NCBI RefSeq assembly: GCF_013204855.1
Contig: NZ_JABMKZ010000002.1
Location: 558,001-622,000, forward strand
Direction: 5' to 3'
Source: Paenibacillus alba
Lineage (GTDB): Bacteria; Bacillota; Bacilli; Paenibacillales; NBRC-103111
DNA: 64,000 bases
A model generated the notes under the pieces. That model was not told where the DNA came from. It saw only the letters and a program-made list of their open reading frames with translations, and did no database searches. This document shows, in pieces, positions 34,625-42,862 of this stretch (the stretch's first letter is position 1; every line of letters begins with the position of its first letter). The position numbers and the translations under genes were made by a program.

Positions 34625-36853
34625 TTACTGGACAACACTTGGCTGATTAAGCAGACGCACTAGAATCGCATCCCCGCCAGCGGAAACCTTCACTTCGGCA
34701 AATTTCGCATCCCGCTCATATGATCTGCCTGTTCCTTCAGGAATGAAATACGTCTCGATGCCATATGCGATACGATTGTATCCGTCTTTCTTGCCGTTCA
34801 ACCGAATCTCACCGAGGGCCAAGGCTTCTCCAGCATGATAAATTCGGCTGAATTCAAAGACGCCTGTTGCTGTATTTGGAGCCAGAACGACAGTGATTTT
34901 CTTATCCTGCGCTGAATCAGGTCCCCTAGTTTCCCATATTTCAGTGTCTGAAATCGTATATCTCAGACGAACATAATCCCCTTGCATAAGGGAACGCGGG
35001 TCAAGCGGTTCCAGTTTCAGCTTAATCAGCTGTCCATGGGCGAGCAGCCACTCGCTTTTTCCTATTTGCAGCGACATCGCCAGAACCTGCAGCAGCACCA
35101 AAAGTGCAATAATCCAGCGGTTCCTTTGAACTTTGGCAGCTAAATCTTGAGGTTCAGCGGCTGCTAGACGATGTCTTTTTTCGTACCAAACCGTGAATGC
35201 AACAATCACTATTCCAATGATCGCCAAACTAACGGATTTATGCAGAAGCTTCCAAGCCAGATCATAATATTTGTACAAGAGGAATGCGATCCAGAAGCCC
35301 ATGGACCAAGCATGCATCCATTTCATCTGCCGCTGCTTGCTGATGACAAGCGCCAATACAACAAGAAGGAAAAAGACAATATTGGAAATATAGTACCAAG
35401 CCTTTTCTGTCATAAATGTAAGAACAAACAAGGTAAACAGAAAGGAAGGAAAGCTGCTGTACAGAATAGGTTTTCTTATGGCCTCACTCTTGATTGCCAA
35501 AGCGGCTGCGAATAAGCAGGCAAGCAATCCTGTCAGTACTGTCATGACGAGAATGCCACTGTCCAGCCAATTCGCTAACACGAACGCGGTCAAACAAGTT
35601 GCCGCCAAGAAGAAAAAGATGCGGTGCAGAAGGCCAGACATCATCATGAAAGCTGCGATGGCAACAGCAAGAAATACGAGCAGCATGGAGACATTTTCTG
35701 TGAAAACGGCAGTTCCAGCCCCGAGCATTAGCCCGCTAATCAGAACCGTGTAACGAACCAATGAATTCAATTTGTTCACGGCAATCATTGCAATAACCGA
35801 TAACAAGCCATATCCCATGAGGATATATTGCGGATCTTCGAACCCCATAACGACTGTAATAATCCCAATGATGGTTAAACTGCCCAAGAGCGAGCCAATA
35901 ATGATCACGGAAACCGTGAGCACACGCACAATCCATTTGGTGAATTCACCGTCAGACTTGCTGTCCGCGTTAACTGCATGCTCCTCTTGGTCTGCCGTTA
36001 TGGGAGTTGGGTTCCAAGCACGAATATAGTTCATGAACTTCACATTCGCACCAATGAAAACAATAATGAATAAGAGGCTAATGATGAAAAACAATTCATT
36101 ATACTGCTCGACAACTAATTCAATGTATTTCACCGTTACCGCAGCCGATACCCACAGTCCTGCAAACAGCAGATAGGTTTTGTTTCTTGATTTATGTGCA
36201 TAACCAACCGCAGCGGCCAGCGCCGCAACAAGAGGCAAATTCATCCATAGGCCATAATCCTCAAATATTTGCGAGATCGAAATAAATAAAAGGATTCCGA
36301 TGGCGGCTTGAAAGGTTACCCATTTCAAAAAAGGCGAATCGATAATGCTACGTTCAGTAAGCACATACAGCAGGCCATTAACGAAGACTAATCCCAGCCA
36401 AATGGCGATCTGCATGAGCTCAACCTCAGAGCCAGAACCCCATTTGGGGAAGAAATACAATCCATAAGCCAGATGAAATAACACATAAGCCAGAACATAG
36501 AACGGCTGCCACCTGGTTAAAAGCGCGAATAACAACGCCGGTATAAACCAGACTGCGAACAGGCTGTAGCTATCCGCATGGGAATTATAGGTCTGCCCGA
36601 TAAGAGCAACACCTACGCCGAACGACACACAACTTGCAAACAAACTTAGTTTACTTAGAAAAGTTCTGCCGGCTTGACGAGAAAGCCAGACCGACAACCC
36701 GTAGAATCCGAGGATGAGCAGGAAGACGGGGATGAATTTCTCCCACCGATTCAGCTTCTCCCAATTCGCTGCGAAGAAATATACGATGGCAGTTAATAGG
36801 CTGCTTGCCCCCAACACATACCCTAATTGAATCATTACAAATTTGGATTTCAT
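34625..36853 (-). CDS. Large membrane protein with DUF2157-like and GDYXXLXY domains
   Basis: A 742-residue protein. An N-terminal DUF2157-like multi-helix region (~1-240: FFAANWEKLNRWEKFIPVF and GQTYNSHADSYSLFAVWF) precedes a charged linker (~285-300) and a second block of helices (~305-560). The exported C-terminal domain has GDYVRLRY (~630), the GDYXXLXY signature, with flanking KLEPLDPRSLMQ. This may be a fusion of two membrane modules usually encoded separately. The function is unknown. GGAGG lies 9 bases upstream of the ATG. Confidence 0.8.
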   Translation of the reverse strand: MKSKFVMIQLGYVLGASSLLTAIVYFFAANWEKLNRWEKFIPVFLLILGFYGLSVWLSRQAGRTFLSKLSLFASCVSFGVGVALIGQTYNSHADSYSLFAVWFIPALLFALLTRWQPFYVLAYVLFHLAYGLYFFPKWGSGSEVELMQIAIWLGLVFVNGLLYVLTERSIIDSPFLKWVTFQAAIGILLFISISQIFEDYGLWMNLPLVAALAAAVGYAHKSRNKTYLLFAGLWVSAAVTVKYIELVVEQYNELFFIISLLFIIVFIGANVKFMNYIRAWNPTPITADQEEHAVNADSKSDGEFTKWIVRVLTVSVIIIGSLLGSLTIIGIITVVMGFEDPQYILMGYGLLSVIAMIAVNKLNSLVRYTVLISGLMLGAGTAVFTENVSMLLVFLAVAIAAFMMMSGLLHRIFFFLAATCLTAFVLANWLDSGILVMTVLTGLLACLFAAALAIKSEAIRKPILYSSFPSFLFTLFVLTFMTEKAWYYISNIVFFLLVVLALVISKQRQMKWMHAWSMGFWIAFLLYKYYDLAWKLLHKSVSLAIIGIVIVAFTVWYEKRHRLAAAEPQDLAAKVQRNRWIIALLVLLQVLAMSLQIGKSEWLLAHGQLIKLKLEPLDPRSLMQGDYVRLRYTISDTEIWETRGPDSAQDKKITVVLAPNTATGVFEFSRIYHAGEALALGEIRLNGKKDGYNRIAYGIETYFIPEGTGRSYERDAKFAEVKVSAGGDAILVRLLNQPSVVQ

Positions 36854-36963
36854 GATAGTATGCCTCCTCTCGATCTACTTCTCATTGTAAGGGAGATGAA
36901 GAAGCAGCAGAAGTACTATCTATTCCTAGTACCTGATCATTAGCCCAAGGAGGATGAAGCTTG

Positions 36964-38757
36964 CTACATCGTAGGCGCTGAAACCTCATTCCCCTGCGAA
37001 TGGAGGTACAATTGCTCATAATAGCCATGCAGCGCAATTAATTCCGCGTGATTTCCCTCTTCCACAATTTGCCCTTGGCTCATCACAAGGATGCGGTTGG
37101 CATGCAAAATGGTTGAGATGCGATGAGCGATAACAAGCGTCGTTCGTCCCTCTGCCACGATTTGCAAAGCCGTTTGAATCAACTGCTCCGTTTGGGAATC
37201 CAAATTCGCCGTTGCCTCATCCAGAATCAACACTTTGGGCTTAAACACAATAATGCGGGCGAAGGAGATCAATTGCCTTTCTCCTGCAGACAACCCGCTC
37301 CCTCGTTCCGAGATTCGCGAATCATAGCCATCCTTCAGCCTTGAGATGAGGGTATCCGCCCCAACTAACCGGCAGGCTTCAACAACCTCTTCCCGGCTAA
37401 TCGTTTCATCAAACATCCGCACGTTATCCAGAATGCTGCCGGCATATAAATAAGGCTCCTGCTGGACAAGTCCAACCATCCGGTGCAAAACAGCCTGCGG
37501 AATATCGCGGATGTCTGTCCCATCAATCTCGATACTTCCCTCCTGCACATCATAGAAACGGCAAAGCAGGCTGATCAGAGAGCTCTTCCCTGCACCTGTC
37601 GTCCCCACAATGCCAATCATCTCCCCTGGCTGAACATGAAGCTCCAGATCCTCAATAATGGTTCTATCCTTCAAATAACCAAAATGCACATGATTGAATC
37701 GAATATCGCCTTTCAAATCAGCGACCGCGATGGATGTCACTTGTTCACTATCCTTCACTTCCGGTTGTGTGGAGAAAACATGCCAGATTCGGTTCAATGA
37801 AACGGTAGTCGATTGAAGCGTGTTCCACTGCTGGGTAATGTTGTTAATCGGCTGGAAAAACTGCCGGATATACGTAATAAAGGCGTACAGCACGCCGAAC
37901 TCAATCGTTTTATCAAAAACGGCCATACCGCCGACCCATGTAATAAAAGCAATTGATATATTTCCTAAAATATCAAAAGAACGATTGAACCAAACATTCG
38001 TCCGAATTTCACGTAAATTCGCGCGGAAATAGCTGTGATTTCGCTCGATGAAGCGATTATTTTGTTCTTTTTCTTGATGGAACGCTTGAATCAGATGCAT
38101 CCCTGATAAATTTTCAGCGGCAAAAGCAACCATTTGGGATAATTGCGTCCTTGATAGCTGATAGGTTTTGCGCATATATCGCCGAAAGCTAACCGCAATC
38201 AGCACGATGATAGGAATCACGATCATACTGTACAATGTCAGCTGTGGATCCAAATGATACATCAGCACAATGATGAAAATAAGTGTCATCCCGTCGCGAA
38301 CCAAGCTGAGGAGCACTTGTGTAAAAAACTGATTCAGCGTCTCTGTATCACTAGACACATGTGTAATTAGGCTGCCGCTTGGCGTCCGGTCATAATAGGA
38401 CATCGACTGTTTAAAAATATGCGCAAACAAATCCTTGCGGATTTTGGCAACAATATTTTGTCCGGCAAATTGAAGTAAATTATTTTGCAAATAACTGAAA
38501 AATAAACTACACACCGAGAGGCCGACATAAAACAAGCAAATAAGCAGAAGCGAGTTATAGTCATTTTTCCCAATCATCAAGTTGTCATCAATCGCAATTT
38601 TAACTAAATACGGCTGAAACAAGTCCGCGGCAATTCCCAGCAAAGCGCAGAAGACGACGGCGGCAAAGGTGAATCGATGCGGCTTGGCGTACCCCGATAA
38701 GAATCGGAAAGACGATTTCATGGATTGCCGGTCCTGCGAAGTCTTAGGCAAGGTCAT
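36964..38757 (-). CDS. ABC exporter half-transporter with consensus ATPase site (subunit 2)
   Basis: A 597-residue fused permease-ATPase with six transmembrane helices (~20-320), then an NBD with Walker A GTTGAGKSS (~383), signature LSAGERQ (~490), Walker B VLILDEATANLD (~513) and H-loop IAHRIST. The catalytic Glu after Walker B is present. ATG 38757 has AGGAGG 8 bases upstream, and the gene overlaps the preceding exporter gene by 14 bp. Together they make a heterodimer like BmrCD or YheI/YheH, exporting drugs or peptides. The substrate is unknown. Confidence 0.9.
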   Translation of the reverse strand: MTLPKTSQDRQSMKSSFRFLSGYAKPHRFTFAAVVFCALLGIAADLFQPYLVKIAIDDNLMIGKNDYNSLLLICLFYVGLSVCSLFFSYLQNNLLQFAGQNIVAKIRKDLFAHIFKQSMSYYDRTPSGSLITHVSSDTETLNQFFTQVLLSLVRDGMTLIFIIVLMYHLDPQLTLYSMIVIPIIVLIAVSFRRYMRKTYQLSRTQLSQMVAFAAENLSGMHLIQAFHQEKEQNNRFIERNHSYFRANLREIRTNVWFNRSFDILGNISIAFITWVGGMAVFDKTIEFGVLYAFITYIRQFFQPINNITQQWNTLQSTTVSLNRIWHVFSTQPEVKDSEQVTSIAVADLKGDIRFNHVHFGYLKDRTIIEDLELHVQPGEMIGIVGTTGAGKSSLISLLCRFYDVQEGSIEIDGTDIRDIPQAVLHRMVGLVQQEPYLYAGSILDNVRMFDETISREEVVEACRLVGADTLISRLKDGYDSRISERGSGLSAGERQLISFARIIVFKPKVLILDEATANLDSQTEQLIQTALQIVAEGRTTLVIAHRISTILHANRILVMSQGQIVEEGNHAELIALHGYYEQLYLHSQGNEVSAPTM

Positions 38758-40495
38758 CGTGGCTTCCTCCTTCCTGAATCGCATGCAGCTGCGCATATAA
38801 GCCTTCCTGGGCAATCAATTCCTCATGGGTTCCCCGCTGCACGATCCGGCCTTCATGAAGCACAATAATTTCATCGGTATGCTTCAAGGCTGAAATGCGA
38901 TGAGCAATCCATATCGTTGTTTTATTGGATCGTTCCTTGCGGATTGTGTCAATAATATGCTTCTCGGTCACCGAATCGACGGCACTGACACTATCATCCA
39001 AAATCATCAAAGGAGAATCCTTAATGATGCCTCGGGCTAAGCTCGTTCGTTGACGCTGCCCCCCGGATAACGTGACGCCGCGTTCGCCGAGCTTCGTTTC
39101 AAACTTCTCCGGGAACGACGTAATACTCGAGAGAATCTGCGCTTTCTTAGCCGCGTACTCAACCTGCTCCAGAGGTGACTCTCTTTGATAAAAAGCGATG
39201 TTATCCCTGATCGTGGTGCTAAACAAGAAGCCTTCCTGCGGCACATAAGCGATTTGGTTGCGCAAGCTTTCCAACGTCACATCGCGAATATCCGTCTCCC
39301 CGATCCATACGGTTCCTTCGGGAGGGTCGTAAATGCGCAGCATCAGCTTGACCAGCGTCGATTTGCCGCTGCCCGTTTTCCCGATTATGCCGATGGATTT
39401 ACCCGGTTCGATCGTTAAGGAGATGTCATGCAGCACCTCATCTTCATCATCTGGATAAGCGAAGGATAAATGCTCGATACGAATCCCTTCATGGTCGAGA
39501 TGAGATTCCTGGGCTAGCTCTTTTTCCACAACTTCCGACTGCAAATCCAACAAATCGTTAATTCGCTCCAAGGAAGCTCGGGAACGCTGCATCGCATTGA
39601 TTACGCGCCCAATCTGCTGCAGCGGATTTACCATCATGCGTATGTAGAGCGTTAACTCAACGAAGTTACCAATGGTGATGCCCCCGTGGATCGTTAAGTA
39701 TCCTCCGAACGCAATCGCAATAATCAAGGATATGGCCCCGAGAAAGGGAATCAAAGCTTCAAATAGGGAGGAGAGCCGAATCAATCTCAGCTGATTGTCC
39801 CGAATCCGGTCCACCGTATCGCTGAATCTGCGAACCATAATCGGTTCTACGGCGAATTTCTTCGCGACCCGAATGCCGCCGAATTGCTCCTCGGCTGACT
39901 CCGTCATTTTGCCTAATGCCTCTTGGACTTGCATGGAACGCTTTTTGATAACGGGCTGAAATCGAACCGTAAGCACAGGAATGAGCAATAAGGGCACTAT
40001 GCATATGGCAATTAAATATAGCGGGACCGAGCTGAACAACATGGTAATAATCACCGCAATGATTAGGATCGCGGAGTTCACCACTTGATTGATTCCCATG
40101 GAGATCGATTCTCGGATGACCGTCACGTCGTTCGTCATGTAACTGAGCAGCTTGCCAACGCCATTCTTCGAATAAAAAGTCGCACCCAGCTTCGTAAAGT
40201 GGTCAAACAGCCGATTCCTGGTAACAAACTCGAAACGTCTGCCATTGCGCATAATCATATATTGACCAATCCCGGCCAAAATACCAAACGACAAGCCAAT
40301 CACTAATAACTGTTCACTGTAATGGACAATAAGGTCTTTGCTCAAACCACCTTGCTTTAATTGATCTGTGAACAAGCCCAACTGCTTTGGATAATACGAA
40401 TAAATGATGTTGCCAACTGAAATGGACAATGCGGCAATGACGTACAACGGCCATTTCTCTTTGAAAAAATCAACCAATAACCGTGTAGATTTCAA
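38744..40495 (-). CDS. ABC exporter half-transporter with degenerate ATPase site (subunit 1)
   Basis: A 583-residue fused permease-ATPase, the partner of the next gene. Six helices precede an NBD with Walker A GKTGSGKSTL (~368), signature LSGGQRQRTSL and Walker B LMILDDSVSAVD (~497). Asp replaces the catalytic Glu, the mark of the non-catalytic site in heterodimeric ABC exporters. The start is TTG with AGGAAGTG upstream. This protein would supply one degenerate and the partner one consensus site. No regulator adjoins it. Confidence 0.9.
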   Translation of the reverse strand: MKSTRLLVDFFKEKWPLYVIAALSISVGNIIYSYYPKQLGLFTDQLKQGGLSKDLIVHYSEQLLVIGLSFGILAGIGQYMIMRNGRRFEFVTRNRLFDHFTKLGATFYSKNGVGKLLSYMTNDVTVIRESISMGINQVVNSAILIIAVIITMLFSSVPLYLIAICIVPLLLIPVLTVRFQPVIKKRSMQVQEALGKMTESAEEQFGGIRVAKKFAVEPIMVRRFSDTVDRIRDNQLRLIRLSSLFEALIPFLGAISLIIAIAFGGYLTIHGGITIGNFVELTLYIRMMVNPLQQIGRVINAMQRSRASLERINDLLDLQSEVVEKELAQESHLDHEGIRIEHLSFAYPDDEDEVLHDISLTIEPGKSIGIIGKTGSGKSTLVKLMLRIYDPPEGTVWIGETDIRDVTLESLRNQIAYVPQEGFLFSTTIRDNIAFYQRESPLEQVEYAAKKAQILSSITSFPEKFETKLGERGVTLSGGQRQRTSLARGIIKDSPLMILDDSVSAVDSVTEKHIIDTIRKERSNKTTIWIAHRISALKHTDEIIVLHEGRIVQRGTHEELIAQEGLYAQLHAIQEGGSHDDLA

Positions 40496-40668
40496 ACGAC
40501 ATCACTTCCTATAATTGTTCTCTGGCAACTGCGCCTCCCGATGGGGAAGTTTGCCATGTATCCCTTTACAGTATACGCCTATTCAGAATGACTTCCTATA
40601 TCAGATATTGACGTTATAATAGAGAAGTCATCTAAACTTAACATAATAGCTTAAGGAGGATTCCCTTC

Positions 40669-40881
40669 ATGGATTTTATACTGGATCGAATTGATAATAA
40701 AATTGAGTTTTTTCAAGCGTACGATTTGAAAACACTCGAACGGCAAATTAATGATCAAATTGACAATAACAAAGCGTTGCTGCTCGACGTTTATGCGATC
40801 CAACACAACATCGTGTTTGATCCCAATGCCGGCAAAATGCTGTACAGTGCCGTTGTTCATTTTAAAGTGAAGTCATCATAA
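40669..40881 (+). CDS. DUF2536-like small protein
   Basis: A 70-residue acidic protein that I recognise as DUF2536-like, a short family of Bacillales of unknown function. The core is DNKIEFFQAYDLKTLERQIN (~9-28), then NKALLLDVYAIQHN and the end YSAVVHFKVK. The ribosome binding site is AAGGAGG with 10-base spacing. TATAAT lies at 40615-40620, inside an inverted repeat with ATGACTTC and GAAGTCAT arms (about 40588-40631). Quad-hairpin copy B follows and is the only visible terminator. Confidence 0.72.
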   Translation: MDFILDRIDNKIEFFQAYDLKTLERQINDQIDNNKALLLDVYAIQHNIVFDPNAGKMLYSAVVHFKVKSS

Positions 40882-40900
40882 ACGTGACTGACCGATTTGG

Positions 40901-41087
40901 AAAACCTGCGATAATGCATGCTTTTTCGGTTAATTCGTGTGAAAATCGAGAAAGCCTGCGATTATGCAGGCTTTTTGAGCTTTTCCCTCCTGAAATGGAA
41001 AAATTGTCTCTAAAGGATGCATAATCGCAGGCTTTTTACTATTTTGCTTATTTCCAAGACGAAAAGGATGCCTATTCGCAGGAATTT
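40901..41087 (+). repeat. Quad-hairpin element, family 1, copy B
   Basis: Cores start at 40904, 40954, 41015 and 41066, with spacings 50/61/51. The second is perfect (GCCTGC-GATTAT-GCAGGC). Loops of units 1-2 (GATAAT, GATTAT) are inverted in units 3-4 (ATAATC, CTATTC), so the cassette has overall dyad symmetry. A-runs precede and T-runs follow each core. It lies between convergent genes. Its spacers match copy D closely (for example CTATTTTGCTTATT between units 3 and 4). Confidence 0.88.
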
Positions 41088-41118
41088 CGCGAAAAGGGTA
41101 CGGAGGGGTATCCTCAAG

Positions 41119-41361
41119 TTAATCTTCTTGAAGCACAAGACCATGCTTCTTAAACAAATCACTCATCGCTTGCTTAGCCTCAGCTTCATCAGGACCGTGA
41201 ATATCGAGCCGGTACACTTCATGGGTCAAGAGCGTGATGCTCAACCCAAGAATGCTTTTGACATCAATGAACCGTTTGCCCACTTTGAGGACGATGCTGG
41301 ATTGGAACTGATTCGCCGCTTGATTGATTTCTACAATTGTTCTTGTACCTAATCCGCTCAT
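41119..41361 (-). CDS. HPr-like protein lacking the phosphorylatable His
   Basis: An 80-residue protein resembling HPr/Crh. It aligns through NQAANQFQSSIVL, KSILGLS (HPr Ser46 region) and DEAEAKQAMSDLF. At the HPr GLHARP position it reads GLGTRT, so His15 is replaced by Thr, and the first beta-strand of HPr is missing. It cannot act as a PTS phosphocarrier but, like Crh, could serve as a Ser-phosphorylated co-regulator; that is inference. Its ATG overlaps the malic enzyme stop (ATGA), so the two are translationally coupled. Confidence 0.75.
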   Translation of the reverse strand: MSGLGTRTIVEINQAANQFQSSIVLKVGKRFIDVKSILGLSITLLTHEVYRLDIHGPDEAEAKQAMSDLFKKHGLVLQED

Positions 41362-42791
41362 AGCGCTCCCTCCAATCTGAATTCACGCGGCATTCTGCGA
41401 GCAACTCCGGTGCGGATGGCAGCTTCAATGACGGCTCTGCGGATGAGTCTGACAACCTCTTGATTGAAAACACTCGGAATAATGTACAATTTATTCAATT
41501 CTTGCGGTGCGACAACAGAGGCTATGGCCGCAGAAGCAGCGAGCTTCATTTCCTCATTAATCGTCGTGGCTTGACAATCCAAGGCAGCTCGGAAAATCCC
41601 CGGGAAGCATAGAACATTGTTGATCTGATTGGGGAAATCGGATCTTCCTGTTGCGATAACACCTGCAAGATCTTCAATCTCATCGGGATGTATCTCTGGC
41701 GTCGGATTCGCCATGACGAATACGACAGGACGCAGAGCCATTCTCTCCACATCGCTTCGCTTCAGAATCCCCCCGGCTGACAGCCCAATAAACACATCGG
41801 CCCCATCCAAAACATCAGACAAGGAACCCGTTAACTGATTCGGGTTTGTTTGCTGTGCGTACCAGTTCCATATCGGATTCGTGTAAGAGCTGCTGCTAAC
41901 CAATGCTCCTTCCCGATCTACGCCAATTAACTGCTTAACACCTGCAGCTAACAAAATTTTGGAGCAGGCCACTCCTGCCGCCCCTATTCCGCAGATGACC
42001 ACCTTTACTTCATCAATCTGCTTCCCGACAACCTTAAGCGCATTGATCAATCCCGCATAGAGAACAACAGCCGTACCATGCTGATCATCGTGGAACACCG
42101 GAATATCGAGCTCGCTTCGCAGCCTCTCCTCGATTTCAAAACAACGCGGTGAAGAGATATCCTCTAAATTGATACCGCCAAAAGCAGGGGCAAGATGCTT
42201 GATGGTCGTAATAATTTCTTCCATGCTTTGCGTATCCAGGCAAATGGGAAAGGCATCAACATCCGCCAGCTGCTTGAACAGCATCGCTTTGCCTTCCATA
42301 ACCGGCATTGCCGCATAAGGGCCAATATTGCCAAGCCCAAGAACCGCGCTGCCATCTGAAACAACAGCAACCGTGTTGCGTTTGATGGTAAGCTTGTACG
42401 CATTTTCTTGTTTGTCATGAATCGCCAAGCAAACTCTTGCCACATCAGGCGTGTATACACGGGACAGATCGTCCCGATTCTGGATCGGCACTTTGGGCTT
42501 CATCTCAATCTTGCCGCCCAAATGGAGCAGGAAGGTGCGATCGGATACATGAACAAGCCGCACGCCTGGCAATGCCTTCATAGCACCCGTGACCGCCTCC
42601 AATTGAGCCTGCTCCAACGCGGAAACCGTAATATCGCGAACCGTCCAATTCGGACCGGTCTGGATGACGTCAATGGCAATGACGTCTCCCCCATTTTCCG
42701 TGATGACCGTTATCAACTGTCCGAAATGAATCGTATCGGTTTGCAGCTCCAAACGCAAAATAATACTTTTACCCCCAAGTGAATCCTTCAT
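41358..42791 (-). CDS. NAD-dependent malic enzyme with N-terminal ACT-like domain
   Basis: A 477-residue enzyme that oxidatively decarboxylates malate to pyruvate. An ACT-like regulatory domain (~8-85: LELQTDTIHFGQLITVITEN) precedes the malic domain (SRVYTPDVARVC ~108, VFHDDQHGTAVVLYAGLINA ~240). The NAD domain contains VICGIGAAGVACSKILLAAG (~272) and FVMANPTPEIHPDE (~355). ATG 42791 has GAGGAG 6 bases upstream; longer frames run into the tctA coding region. It is the fourth gene of the tctCBA operon and should consume imported C4-dicarboxylate. Confidence 0.92.
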   Translation of the reverse strand: MKDSLGGKSIILRLELQTDTIHFGQLITVITENGGDVIAIDVIQTGPNWTVRDITVSALEQAQLEAVTGAMKALPGVRLVHVSDRTFLLHLGGKIEMKPKVPIQNRDDLSRVYTPDVARVCLAIHDKQENAYKLTIKRNTVAVVSDGSAVLGLGNIGPYAAMPVMEGKAMLFKQLADVDAFPICLDTQSMEEIITTIKHLAPAFGGINLEDISSPRCFEIEERLRSELDIPVFHDDQHGTAVVLYAGLINALKVVGKQIDEVKVVICGIGAAGVACSKILLAAGVKQLIGVDREGALVSSSSYTNPIWNWYAQQTNPNQLTGSLSDVLDGADVFIGLSAGGILKRSDVERMALRPVVFVMANPTPEIHPDEIEDLAGVIATGRSDFPNQINNVLCFPGIFRAALDCQATTINEEMKLAASAAIASVVAPQELNKLYIIPSVFNQEVVRLIRRAVIEAAIRTGVARRMPREFRLEGAL

Positions 42792-42862
42792 GCCAAACTC
42801 CTCATTCCTGTCGATTTTACTGAGATGAACTCCACCCAACAGCATAGAGGCACATTTCCAGT

